Source: a virus
Reading direction: 5' to 3' (one strand)
Virus record (IMG/VR): IMGVR_UViG_3300008448_009815
Location: 1-64,000 of that record
DNA length: 64,000 nt
A program made the translations under genes and the position numbers. Within the stretch, counting starts at the first letter, position 1; each line of letters begins with the position of its first letter. A model generated the notes under the pieces. The model was not told the DNA's origin and did not search any database. It saw nothing but the letters and a program-made list of their open reading frames with translations. Shown here piece by piece: positions 1 through 7,936 of the stretch.

Positions 1-1
1 A

Positions 2-2359
2 GCACCATATAATGTTGTTGATGGTGGTTATGGGACAACACCAATGCTTGTAACATTAACAAGAGACTCGTCAACACAATATACAATAACAATAACATCA
101 AGAAGTGGTGGTCCAACATATTCAGCACCAATAAATTCTTCATTAGCAATTAATGAATTAAGTTTTTATTGTGGAGCACAAAGTGATGGATCAGGACAAA
201 GAAATTTATATTTTAATAAATTACAAATAACACAAAATGTAAGTTTAAATAAAGTTTCTGTTGATGAATTAAAAATCGCATTAAACGTTGGTGATATATT
301 ATATTCGGCAGGAACTGGAACCGACTCAACTGTAAGAGTAGACAATGGAAATTTTGCAAATGGTAACTGCTCAATTGTTGCTGGAGGAAGTGGAAATATT
401 AGTGATAGTCAATATTCAACAATCGGTGGTGGATGTAATAACACAATAAATAATTTTACAACAAATTCTAACTATTATTCGGTAGTTGGGAATTTAATTG
501 GTGGGGGTAATCGTAATACAATTGATTCTAATACGTTAAATGATGCCGATGTTGGTGGATCAGTAATTGGTGGTGGTTATGTAAATCAATTGATTTCACC
601 TTTTTATGGTTTCAACACGGTTAATGGTGGGGTTTTAAATAGAACATTTTTTGATTATAGTACAATTGGTGGTGGAGCAATCAATGTTAACTTAGATTCG
701 TTTACAACAATCGGTGGTGGAGCATTTAATACAAACTCAAGTTATACATCAACAATCGGTGGTGGTAATAATAATACAATTGGAACTTTATCTTCTTATT
801 ATAATGATCCTATTATTGGTCAAACTATAGGTGGTGGATCTTGTAATACAATGTCATCTTATAGTGCTCAGTATTATAATGGTGGTAGTACAATTAGTGG
901 TGGATATTGTAACACAACAGTTTCTTCATATTATGGAGGGCAAACTATATCAGGAGGGTTTAATAATATAACATCAAGTGATTATGCAACAGTTGGTGGA
1001 GGGGTTAGAAACACATCAAGTGGTTATTATTCAACTGTAAGTGGTGGGATTAACAATACATCAAGTTGTGGTGGTTCATTTATTGGTGGTGGTTGTAACA
1101 ACACATCAAGTTGTAATTATTCTACCGTAAGTGGAGGTTATAGAAATACATCAAGTTGTTGTAATTCAACAATAGGTGGTGGTAGAAGTAACACAGTAAG
1201 TTCTTGTTATTCAACTGTTAGTGGGGGTCGTAACAACGTATCCGGAATTAGCGGAACTATATCAGGAATTTATGATCAAACATATAATGGAGGAACATTT
1301 AGTGGTTATTATGGGTCATATTCACCAACCTCAACATCTTCAGGGTTTGGTAATGGAGGAACATTCTCATTTAATTTTAATACGGGAACATTGTCTAACG
1401 TTTATGTTAACACAATTGGTCAAAGTTATGTTCAAGGAGATACGTTATTATTTGACGGTACTTTATTTGGTGGATCAAGTGGTACTGATGATGTGACAAT
1501 TAAAATTAATGTGACATCAAGTGGTAATAATTCTACCGTAAGTGGAGGTTATTGTAATACATCAATTGGTAGTAGTTCAACAGTAAGTGGTGGTAAAAGA
1601 AACACATCAAGTGGTAGTTATTCAACAATTGGAGGTGGTAATGTTAACACATCAAGTTGTTATTACTCAACCGTTGGTGGTGGTAGAAATAACACGTCAA
1701 GCGATTATTGTTCAACCATTGGTGGTGGTTTTAATAATAAAATTAATCCAGCATCATCCGATAGTGGTACTATATACGCATCAACAATAGGAGGAGGATC
1801 TTGTAATACAATCGGAACATTATCGGCATATTATGATGTATATGGTGCAACAATAGGTGGGGGAACTTGTAATACAGTTGGGACATTATCCTCTTATTGT
1901 GGTGTGTATAGCTCAACAATTGGTGGAGGTTCCTTTAATATAATATCATCCTACAGTGGATACTATGAAATGTATGGTAATACAATAGCTGGTGGTACTT
2001 TTAATACAACGGTATCTTCAGAATACAACGGACAAACAATTGGTGGAGGTCGTGGTAATGTAACAAGGTATAATTATTCAACTGTAAGTGGGGGTAGAAC
2101 TAACACATCAAGTGGTTATTATTCAACAATTGGTGGTGGTATAAATAACACATTAATAAATGGTTGTTCGGCAATACTTGGAGGAATATGTAATACGTCA
2201 CAACACGATTGTTCATTTATTGTTGGTAGTGGTATATGTAGTACTGCCGCAAACACAACACACGTAAATTGTCTACATTTCAGTAACATACCTACATCGT
2301 CAGCAGGACTTGCACCAGGTACTGTATATAGTGATTCGTGTGTATTAAAAATAGTATAA
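2..2359 (+). CDS. Repeat-rich tail fibre/adhesin, 5' end outside window
   Basis: The frame is open from base 2 through the first in-window ATG at 44, so the true start lies upstream. After about 100 residues of ordinary sequence, most of the protein consists of 15-residue repeats of the form STxxGGGxxNTSSxx, broken by a non-repetitive block at about residues 405-490. The last residues (pattern NIPTSSAGLxxGxVYSDSxVLKIV) resemble C-termini common in phage fibres. The repeats suggest a beta-solenoid or trimeric YadA-head-like rod. Each unit carries Asn-Asn-Thr-Ser-Ser, many with Cys, giving regular arrays of possible glycosylation sites. It lies directly upstream of glycosyltransferase genes. 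Virion location and receptor binding are inferred; the repeat structure is seen directly. Confidence 0.75.
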   Translation, partial: APYNVVDGGYGTTPMLVTLTRDSSTQYTITITSRSGGPTYSAPINSSLAINELSFYCGAQSDGSGQRNLYFNKLQITQNVSLNKVSVDELKIALNVGDILYSAGTGTDSTVRVDNGNFANGNCSIVAGGSGNISDSQYSTIGGGCNNTINNFTTNSNYYSVVGNLIGGGNRNTIDSNTLNDADVGGSVIGGGYVNQLISPFYGFNTVNGGVLNRTFFDYSTIGGGAINVNLDSFTTIGGGAFNTNSSYTSTIGGGNNNTIGTLSSYYNDPIIGQTIGGGSCNTMSSYSAQYYNGGSTISGGYCNTTVSSYYGGQTISGGFNNITSSDYATVGGGVRNTSSGYYSTVSGGINNTSSCGGSFIGGGCNNTSSCNYSTVSGGYRNTSSCCNSTIGGGRSNTVSSCYSTVSGGRNNVSGISGTISGIYDQTYNGGTFSGYYGSYSPTSTSSGFGNGGTFSFNFNTGTLSNVYVNTIGQSYVQGDTLLFDGTLFGGSSGTDDVTIKINVTSSGNNSTVSGGYCNTSIGSSSTVSGGKRNTSSGSYSTIGGGNVNTSSCYYSTVGGGRNNTSSDYCSTIGGGFNNKINPASSDSGTIYASTIGGGSCNTIGTLSAYYDVYGATIGGGTCNTVGTLSSYCGVYSSTIGGGSFNIISSYSGYYEMYGNTIAGGTFNTTVSSEYNGQTIGGGRGNVTRYNYSTVSGGRTNTSSGYYSTIGGGINNTLINGCSAILGGICNTSQHDCSFIVGSGICSTAANTTHVNCLHFSNIPTSSAGLAPGTVYSDSCVLKIV
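360..2240 (+). repeat. Degenerate 45-nt coding repeats of the fibre gene
   Basis: Tandem 45-nt units encode STVSGG or STIGGG followed by xxNTSS. The two arrays are about 360-1250 and 1510-2240, separated by the inserted block. Codons vary between copies although the protein pattern is kept, so the array is old or diversified. A few copies (around 1010-1170 and 1510-1700) are close in nucleotide sequence, as expected from recent unequal exchange. Confidence 0.8.
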
Positions 2360-2416
2360 AAAATAATATCAAAAAACATTTCTTAAGAGGAATAAATAAA
2401 TAAAAAACAAATAAAA

Positions 2417-2608
2417 ATGGAAAACAGAGAAATTAAATTATTGTTTAAATATGAGACACCAGTTACTATTGGTGAACATAAAGTAATTGCAATTAGACAA
2501 ACACCAAAAGGTATTAGATTTAGAACTGAAAATGGTCCTATTTTAAAGGAGGTTGAACGTAAAGAAACATGGACTGAACAAGAATTGCATGATTTATTGT
2601 TGAGTTAA
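2417..2608 (+). CDS. Small protein of unknown function (63 aa)
   Basis: A short, highly charged soluble protein beginning MENREIKLLFKYETPV and ending in a Leu-rich tail. No signal peptide or membrane segment is visible and I do not recognise a family. It stands between the repeat fibre and the glycosyltransferase operon, with an A-rich leader (AAAAAACAAATAAAA) and no Shine-Dalgarno next to the start. It is kept because the frame is complete, the leader matches that of neighbouring genes, and no competing frame covers it. It could be a fibre chaperone or an early regulatory peptide, but nothing in the sequence decides. Confidence 0.6.
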   Translation: MENREIKLLFKYETPVTIGEHKVIAIRQTPKGIRFRTENGPILKEVERKETWTEQELHDLLLS

Positions 2609-2633
2609 TATTTTAAAAAAAATACATATACTT

Positions 2634-2670
2634 TTACAAACATATTATTAAAATTGTAATATGTTTGTAA
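2634..2670 (+). promoter_or_regulatory. 14-bp perfect hairpin hiding the start codon of the GT8 gene
   Basis: TTACAAACATATTA (2634-2647) is perfectly complementary to TAATATGTTTGTAA (2657-2670), with a 9-nt loop. The right arm contains the ATG at 2661. No T-run follows, so it is not an ordinary terminator. In RNA it would bury the start codon of the first gene of the glycan/sulfation operon. The inverted repeat is seen directly; translational control is inferred. Confidence 0.75.
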
Positions 2671-3404
2671 CTGTATGTAATAAAGAATATCTTATTGGTT
2701 TTGAGGTAATGTTAAAATCTCTTGTGGAGAATAACCCAAGAGTTATTGAGGAAGATATCCCATTCACAATTATTAGTAATGATTTAACATCAGATGATTT
2801 AATAGTTGCGAGAAAAATTCATAATAATATTTCATTAAAAACCTATGATTCATCAAAATATTATGAAATTGATGAGTTAAAAAAACAACAGATGTCGTTT
2901 GGTGATTACGCCAAATATGAAATATTTTCTATTGAGGATGTTGATAAAATCATATTTCTTGATTCCGATACTTTAATATTAGGGAACATTGATAGATTAA
3001 TTGACTCTGATTATAATTTTGGTGCTGTTAGAGAATTGTATATTGACCAATACAATACCGGAGTAATAGTCATTTCAAAGAAATATTTAAACCCTAAAAT
3101 CACAAATGATTTAATCAATTTAACAAAAGTTTATGGAATAACTGAACATTCCGATCAGGATATTATAAATCATTACTTTGAAGACGTTATTAAAGATTTC
3201 CCAATTGAATATAATTTTTTAAAAACATACAATAAAAAAGTATTCCAAAACACAGGGTTACCTAAGTACATCAAAATATTACACTACATAGTTAAAAAAC
3301 CTTGGCAACAAAAAGAATTAGTGTCTTTAGAAGAAGGGACTTTATGGACTGAAAGATATTGGTTTGATTATTATTCAAAAATACTTAAACTAAAAAATGA
3401 TTAA
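2661..3404 (+). CDS. GT8-family (glycogenin-like) glycosyltransferase
   Basis: A retaining nucleotide-sugar glycosyltransferase of the GT8 type. The N-terminal strand begins FVTVCNKEYLIGFEVMLKSL. The metal-binding DxD motif is in FLDSDTLI (D101, D103). The second conserved block is YNTGVIVIS near 131-139, HSDQD follows at 163-167, and the C-terminal metal-ligand motif appears as ILHYIVKKPW (about 206-215), a variant of the family HFxGxxKPW. The length of 247 residues is typical of the catalytic core, and there is no membrane anchor. It is the first gene of a compact operon and overlaps the next gene by 8 nt. A hairpin covers its start. The acceptor is unknown; the adjacent fibre or host surface glycan are candidates. 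Confidence 0.85.
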   Translation: MFVTVCNKEYLIGFEVMLKSLVENNPRVIEEDIPFTIISNDLTSDDLIVARKIHNNISLKTYDSSKYYEIDELKKQQMSFGDYAKYEIFSIEDVDKIIFLDSDTLILGNIDRLIDSDYNFGAVRELYIDQYNTGVIVISKKYLNPKITNDLINLTKVYGITEHSDQDIINHYFEDVIKDFPIEYNFLKTYNKKVFQNTGLPKYIKILHYIVKKPWQQKELVSLEEGTLWTERYWFDYYSKILKLKND

Positions 3405-4305
3405 AAGACATTACGATAAAAGTGAGTTATTAAACTACGTTGAGTTAGATAAGGATACAACAACATTAGAGAATAAAGTAATATTATTACATTTAGATTC
3501 TTTTTGTTTGGGGGATACTATTTGTTTTGCGTCATTTATTGATTCATTTATAGATTACCACAACCCAAAAAAAGTTATTGTATCCACATTTTTTCCTCAT
3601 TTATTAATATCAAATAATGAAAAATGTGAAATTATTAACGCCAATCAACAAAAAAAATTAACAATAGATAAATTAATTGATGTTGGTTATGATAAAAATA
3701 ATATGTCACATACTTTGGGTGGTATGTTGTATGCAACCAAAGATACAATGATGATACCACAATCAACCGAACCAAAAAAACCAACATTAATACCAAAATT
3801 TAAAAACGTTAAATCAAATAAAATAACTATTGCTCCCGAATCATTAAAATCAATTGCTCAATGGGATAGAGATGGTTGGCAGTTAGTTGTTGATTCTTTG
3901 GTTAATTCTGGTTTTGAGGTTTTTAATGTCTCTTACGAAGATACATTAAAATTAAATAATGTTAAAGGATATCACGGATTTGATGATATCAACGTCTCGT
4001 TAAATCACATATTAGAATCAAGATTGTTTATTGGGCTATCTTCGGGATTATCTTGGTTGGCATGGGCGTATGATGTTCCAGTTGTTATGATTTCAGGTTT
4101 TACAAAAGAACACAATGAATTTGATTGTTTTAGAGTTATTAATAAAAACGTTTGTAATGGGTGTTTTAATTTATTTCCAAATATTAGCACTAAATGTCCG
4201 ATATTTTTAAATACAGAAAGAGAAAACGAATGTCATAAAAAAATAACACCAAAAATGGTTATAGAACAAATAAACAAGGCAATTATGTTTACAAACAATA
4301 AATAA
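3397..4305 (+). CDS. TibC/BAHT-type protein O-heptosyltransferase-like glycosyltransferase
   Basis: The C-terminal half matches the autotransporter strand-loop-strand O-heptosyltransferase family, GT9-like enzymes that glycosylate Ser on repeat adhesins. Conserved blocks are TIAPES at 144-149, QWDRDGW at 155-161, GLSSGLSWLAWA at 213-224, VVMISGF at 229-235, and a cysteine cluster C253-x2-C256-x10-C267-x11-C279 followed by ITP. In TibC the corresponding four cysteines bind iron. The spacer between the second and third cysteines looks shorter than I recall for bacterial members. It overlaps the upstream gene by 8 nt. An enzyme of this class in an operon beside a repetitive Ser/Thr-rich fibre suggests that the fibre is its substrate. 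The family call is fairly firm; the sugar and the substrate are inference. Confidence 0.8.
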   Translation: MIKRHYDKSELLNYVELDKDTTTLENKVILLHLDSFCLGDTICFASFIDSFIDYHNPKKVIVSTFFPHLLISNNEKCEIINANQQKKLTIDKLIDVGYDKNNMSHTLGGMLYATKDTMMIPQSTEPKKPTLIPKFKNVKSNKITIAPESLKSIAQWDRDGWQLVVDSLVNSGFEVFNVSYEDTLKLNNVKGYHGFDDINVSLNHILESRLFIGLSSGLSWLAWAYDVPVVMISGFTKEHNEFDCFRVINKNVCNGCFNLFPNISTKCPIFLNTERENECHKKITPKMVIEQINKAIMFTNNK

Positions 4306-4322
4306 AATATTATTATAAATTT

Positions 4323-5210
4323 ATGGAAAAAAAATATTCAATATTTCATATAGAAGGTGGGTTAGGAAAACATATATGTGCAACTGCGGTTGCAAAATGT
4401 ATTAAGAATAATTTCCCTGAAAGAGAGTTGATTGTGGTATGTGCTTACCCTGAAATATTTTTAAATTTAGAATTTATTGATAGAGTGTATAGAATTGGTA
4501 ACACACCATATTTCTACGATGACTTCATTAATGATAAAGATTCAAAAATATTTAAACATGAACCTTATTTCACTGATGAACACATACATAAAAAATTACC
4601 TCTAATTGAGAATTGGTGCAAACTGTTTAATTTGAATTATTTAGGAGAGAAACCTGAATTAGTATTTAATCTTAGGCAAAAACAAACAGGTATTAACAAA
4701 TGGAAAAGAGATAAACCTGTGATGGTAATCCAAACAAACGGAGGACCCTTAAATGATCAACCTTATCCATATTCTTGGACTAGAGATATTCCGTATGATG
4801 TTGCTCAACATTTAGTTAATTATTTTTCACCACAATATCACATAATTCAAATATGTAGAAATGAAAAAAATGCAATTGCAGGATGTGAAGTTATTACAGA
4901 ACAAATGTCTAACATGGAATTGTTTTCACTATTGTTTATGTCTGAAAAAAGAATTTTAATTGATTCTTGTTTGCAACACGCATCTGCGGCAATGGGAATA
5001 CCATCAACTGTTTTATGGATAGGTACATCGCCAGTTATGTTTGGTTATAACACACACAAAAATATTATTGCAAAATTACCTAACACGGTGAAATTACCTG
5101 ATAGTTATTTGTTTGATTATAATTTTAATGGGTTAACACATGAATGTCCTTTAATAGATACCGATATTTTTGATATCGACGAAATAATATATAATATAAA
5201 TAATTTTTAA
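4323..5210 (+). CDS. GT9-like (heptosyltransferase fold) glycosyltransferase
   Basis: GT-B fold enzyme resembling ADP-heptose transferases. The N-terminus has the GGLGKHICATAVAK loop at about 12-25 (nucleotide-sugar glycosyltransferases of this type start with a similar Gly-rich turn). A central VIQTNGGP strand and a C-terminal ILIDSCLQHASAAMGIPSTVLWIG block correspond to the donor-binding D-S/T-xxxHxAxAxGxP motif of the family. It lacks the cysteine cluster of the preceding gene. It is 17 nt downstream of that gene and 1 nt upstream of the sulfotransferase, so is probably co-translated with both. The donor and acceptor cannot be told from sequence. Confidence 0.75.
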   Translation: MEKKYSIFHIEGGLGKHICATAVAKCIKNNFPERELIVVCAYPEIFLNLEFIDRVYRIGNTPYFYDDFINDKDSKIFKHEPYFTDEHIHKKLPLIENWCKLFNLNYLGEKPELVFNLRQKQTGINKWKRDKPVMVIQTNGGPLNDQPYPYSWTRDIPYDVAQHLVNYFSPQYHIIQICRNEKNAIAGCEVITEQMSNMELFSLLFMSEKRILIDSCLQHASAAMGIPSTVLWIGTSPVMFGYNTHKNIIAKLPNTVKLPDSYLFDYNFNGLTHECPLIDTDIFDIDEIIYNINNF

Positions 5211-5211
5211 T

Positions 5212-6033
5212 ATGGTAGAAAAGATATTTTTTCAAAGCTCATTACCAAGAGCTGGTTCAACATTATTACAAAACATAATGGGGCAAAATCCTGATTTTTA
5301 TGTTACACCAACTTCAGGTGTTTTAGAACTTGTATATGCCGCAAGAAACAATTACACTAACTCGCCTGAATTTAAGGCTCAAGATTCTAAATTAATGAAA
5401 GATGGGTTCATATCATTTTGTAAAAATGGTATGGAGGGATTTTTTAATGGTGTAACAGATAAACCTTATGTTTTAGATAAAAGTAGAGGGTGGGGAGTTC
5501 ACTATGGTTTTTTAAATTCTTTTTATCCTGAACCTAAAATAATTTGTATGGTTAGAGATCCAAGATCAATTTTTGCGTCAATGGAGAAAAATTTTAGGAA
5601 AAGTCAACATTTAGATTCAGGATTGGTTAATCATGCTCAAATGGCAGGAACAACGACTGAAAAGAGAATTGATATATGGGCTCAATCACAACCTGTTGGT
5701 TTGGCTTTAGAAAGATTACAACAAATTTTTAGAGAAGGGGTAAACGACAAAATATTGTTTGTTAGATTTGAGGATTTAACCTCAAGTCCTAAAACAGAAA
5801 TAGAAAGAATTTATACCTATTTAGGATTACCGTATTATGAAGGTCATGACTTTAATAACGTAACTCAAATTACAAAAGAAGATGATTCAATTTATGGTAT
5901 TTACGGTGATCATGTCATTAAACAACGAATAGAACCTACCAAAAAAGATTATCGGGATATCTTAGGTGATGATGCTTCTAATTGGATAAAAAACAGATAC
6001 AAATGGGTATTTAATCAATTTGGTTATTTTTAA
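5212..6033 (+). CDS. PAPS-dependent sulfotransferase
   Basis: Transfers sulfate from 3'-phosphoadenosine-5'-phosphosulfate (PAPS) to a hydroxyl. Both cofactor signatures are present: the 5'-phosphosulfate loop SSLPRAGSTLL (9-19) and the 3'-phosphate motif MVRDPRSIFASM (113-124). DKSRGW near 89-94 is typical of carbohydrate/protein sulfotransferases. The protein is soluble, with no signal peptide. It is followed 5 nt later by APS kinase, which makes its cofactor, so the operon encodes both donor supply and transfer. The likely acceptor is a glycan or tyrosine on the phage fibre or a host polysaccharide; this is inference. Confidence 0.85.
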   Translation: MVEKIFFQSSLPRAGSTLLQNIMGQNPDFYVTPTSGVLELVYAARNNYTNSPEFKAQDSKLMKDGFISFCKNGMEGFFNGVTDKPYVLDKSRGWGVHYGFLNSFYPEPKIICMVRDPRSIFASMEKNFRKSQHLDSGLVNHAQMAGTTTEKRIDIWAQSQPVGLALERLQQIFREGVNDKILFVRFEDLTSSPKTEIERIYTYLGLPYYEGHDFNNVTQITKEDDSIYGIYGDHVIKQRIEPTKKDYRDILGDDASNWIKNRYKWVFNQFGYF

Positions 6034-6038
6034 TTATT

Positions 6039-6497
6039 ATGGAGAATAAAATTTATTGGTTTACCGGTCAGCCAGGTGCGGGAAAGACAGTTTTGTCTTT
6101 AATGTTAAAAACGGTTTTAGAACTTGACAATAGTAATAAAGTATTTCATATTGATGGAGATGAATTAAGAAGTCTTTTTAATAATCAAAAATACGGTAGA
6201 GAAGGTCGTGAAGAGAATATAAAACGAGCACAAGATATTGCTAAATTTATATTAGCTCAAGGACATAGTGTTGTTGTTAGTTTGGTTGCACCATACAAAG
6301 AACTTAGAGAAAGTCTTAAACAAGAGTTGGGTAATTTGCTTGTTGAGTTTTATGTTCACACTACAGATATTAGAGGTAGAGAACATTTTCACACCGACGA
6401 ATATGAAAAACCAACAGAAAATTATTTAGATATTAATACAACTAATGTTGACCCACAAATATCACTAAACCAAATAATAGAACACATTTCAAAATGA
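6039..6497 (+). CDS. cysC: Adenylylsulfate (APS) kinase
   Basis: Phosphorylates APS to PAPS, the sulfate donor. P-loop GQPGAGKT (10-17), DGDELR (39-44) and YGREGREENIKR (52-63, the FSREDRxENxRR equivalent) are visible, as are a SLVAPYKELR block (81-90, the S-x-SPY-x3-R lid) and the substrate-binding YEKPTENYLDINTT (122-135). At 152 residues it is slightly shorter than bacterial CysC (about 200). It shares an ATGA stop/start overlap with the next gene. Placement between a sulfotransferase and a nucleotidyltransferase supports a sulfation role rather than cysteine synthesis, since no PAPS reductase is present. Confidence 0.87.
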   Translation: MENKIYWFTGQPGAGKTVLSLMLKTVLELDNSNKVFHIDGDELRSLFNNQKYGREGREENIKRAQDIAKFILAQGHSVVVSLVAPYKELRESLKQELGNLLVEFYVHTTDIRGREHFHTDEYEKPTENYLDINTTNVDPQISLNQIIEHISK

Positions 6498-6958
6498 ATT
6501 GGGAAGTAAAAAATCACGGAGGAGAACCTACAACAAACGAAAGTAAAAAATATGCAATATTTGTTGGTAGATACCAACCATACCATTATGGACATATTGA
6601 GTTAATACAACAAAAATTAAATCAAGGAATTCCTGCTCTTATTATGGTTAGGGATATTGAACCTGACGAAAAAAATCCATTTACCACTGAACAAACGGTA
6701 AAGATGATTGAGGAATATCATAACTCAAAAGGTGATGATGTTAAAGTTGTTATTATTCCTGATATTGAATCTGTTAATTACGGTAGAGGTGTTGGGTATG
6801 AAATAAATGAATTCACACCACCAGATAATATTGGATTCATATCTGCAACAGGAATAAGAAACTCAATTGCTAAAGGTGACGACAAATGGAAAGATATGGT
6901 GGACGAATCAATACAAGATTATATAATTAATTTTTTAACATATGCAAATACAAAGTAA
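6494..6958 (+). CDS. HxGH-motif nucleotidyltransferase (NMNAT/cytidylyltransferase-like)
   Basis: Alpha/beta nucleotidyltransferase that joins AMP or CMP to a phosphate-type substrate. GRYQPYHYGH (25-34) contains the HxGH ATP-binding motif and ISATGIRNSI (116-125) is the C-terminal ISxTxxR signature. MVRDIEPDEKNPFTTEQ and NYGRGVGYEIN lie between. It overlaps cysC by 4 nt and the DUF2061 gene by 17 nt. NMN adenylyltransferase is the nearest familiar function, but the setting raises the possibility that it activates sulfate or a sugar phosphate for the neighbouring transferases. ATP sulfurylase belongs to the same superfamily. The substrate is not decided by the sequence. Confidence 0.75.
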   Translation: MNWEVKNHGGEPTTNESKKYAIFVGRYQPYHYGHIELIQQKLNQGIPALIMVRDIEPDEKNPFTTEQTVKMIEEYHNSKGDDVKVVIIPDIESVNYGRGVGYEINEFTPPDNIGFISATGIRNSIAKGDDKWKDMVDESIQDYIINFLTYANTK

Positions 6959-7382
6959 AACTTATCAAATCAGATTTAACACAGATTCAAAAACTGATGA
7001 TGAAAGATGGAGATTAATTGAAAACGGTAACGAGACATTAGTTTCAGACATCATTATTGATGGACACACTCAAACAACTAAAGATTGGTTACCGGAAATT
7101 AATGATTATAAATGGCATGTTAGTTGTGTTGGTTATTGTAGTATTGAGAATAATGTTGCATATATAAAAACCATAAAAGAAGAATCTGTATTAATTAGAC
7201 ATATTTTAAAAACAGTTAGTTATAGATTTTTAGGAACCTTAACTACAGTTGTTGTTGCATATTCGTTAGGGGCAACAATTGAGGTTTCGGCATTGCTTGG
7301 TGTTGGTGAACTTATTATGAAACCATTTATATATTTTGGTCACGAAAGATTGTGGTATAAATATATAAGAATTAAAAAATAA
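6942..7382 (+). CDS. DUF2061 membrane protein with N-terminal soluble domain
   Basis: The first about 75 residues form a beta-rich soluble segment with WRLIENG and WHVSCVGYCSIENNVAYIK. Residues about 82-140 match DUF2061: a basic SYRFLGT lead-in, two hydrophobic helices (LTTVVVAYSLGATIEVSALLG and VGELIMKPFIYFG) and HERLWYKY. DUF2061 proteins often accompany sulfate-activation genes in Bacteroidota, which fits the linkage to cysC and the sulfotransferase here. The role is unknown; inner-membrane location is likely. It ends the operon. Confidence 0.75.
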   Translation: MQIQSKTYQIRFNTDSKTDDERWRLIENGNETLVSDIIIDGHTQTTKDWLPEINDYKWHVSCVGYCSIENNVAYIKTIKEESVLIRHILKTVSYRFLGTLTTVVVAYSLGATIEVSALLGVGELIMKPFIYFGHERLWYKYIRIKK

Positions 7383-7386
7383 CTTT

Positions 7387-7417
7387 CTTTCATTGTATTT
7401 ATAAGATACAATGGAGC
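7387..7417 (+). promoter_or_regulatory. Start-codon hairpin enclosing a late-promoter box
   Basis: CATTGTAT (7391-7398) pairs perfectly with ATACAATG (7406-7413), and the stem can extend outward four more pairs, two of them G-U. The right arm contains the ATG at 7411. The box TATTTATA (7396-7403) overlaps the left arm and loop. A transcript begun from the box would start close to the ATG and lack the left arm. Confidence 0.7.
7396..7403 (+). promoter_or_regulatory. Late-promoter box TATTTATA
   Basis: Exact copy preceded by TTG, ending 7 nt before the start codon of the Thr-Pro-rich fibre gene. Transcripts starting 6-7 nt downstream would be almost leaderless. Confidence 0.6.
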
Positions 7418-7905
7418 AATCAATTACTATACAAAGTATTAATTATGACGGTGAACTTGCTAATATCTTATTTAAACCAGATATTAGCGAAACCGTATAT
7501 AATTTAGGTGATCAGTTTTTACCTTTTGTGTTTAATTCAAACACAATTAACCCTAATTTAGAAGTATTTGGGACATATACTATATTAATTTTATTTAATA
7601 AATGCCCATATTTTTTAAATGTCCCAAGACTTACTCCTACACCGACACCTACAAATACGCCAACTAGAACACCAACACCTACACCAACACCTACGATTAC
7701 ACCTACACCTACGTTCGATCCTTGTAAGGTACCAACACCAACACCAACGGTTACTACAACGCCTACGATTACACCTACAAATACACCAACTCCAAGTGTG
7801 ACTTGTACAAATCCTTGTGGTTGTCCTGAACCAAGTAAAACACCAAAACCAAGTAAAACACCAAAACCGACACCTACTTGTACAAGTCCTTGTGGTTGCC
7901 CATAA
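7411..7905 (+). CDS. Thr-Pro-rich fibre/stalk protein with Cys-rich tail
   Basis: The N-terminal about 70 residues are a folded, hydrophobic-patterned domain. The rest is a low-complexity linker of TP and TPT units (about residues 72-132). It ends with two short cysteine knots of pattern CTxPCGCP separated by PKPSKT repeats. No signal peptide is seen. The same TP linker recurs in the next gene, so the two probably belong to one fibre system, with this one as a stalk or adaptor. Thr-rich linkers are classic O-glycosylation substrates and glycosyltransferase operons flank it on both sides. Virion location is inferred. Confidence 0.65.
   Translation: MEQSITIQSINYDGELANILFKPDISETVYNLGDQFLPFVFNSNTINPNLEVFGTYTILILFNKCPYFLNVPRLTPTPTPTNTPTRTPTPTPTPTITPTPTFDPCKVPTPTPTVTTTPTITPTNTPTPSVTCTNPCGCPEPSKTPKPSKTPKPTPTCTSPCGCP
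7630..7796 (+). repeat. ACACCTACACCA-type repeats encoding Thr-Pro linker
   Basis: Six-base-period degenerate repeat (ACACCT/ACACCA/ACGCCT) encoding TPTPT runs, interrupted by a FDPCKV segment. A related tract lies at 8181-8232 in the next gene. The two could recombine and swap fibre tips. Confidence 0.8.
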
Positions 7906-7936
7906 ACAATTTAATTTTTGATTAAATGTTTTATTG

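Noticed and set aside
360-1250. CRISPR-like array from evenly spaced repeats
   Set aside because: Repeats are in frame, encode a continuous repeat protein and lack constant direct repeats with unique spacers.
7909-7931. ATTTAAT/ATTAAAT hairpin followed by GTTTT after the Thr-Pro fibre gene, as a terminator
   Set aside because: Only A-U pairs and a short T-run; too weak to call.
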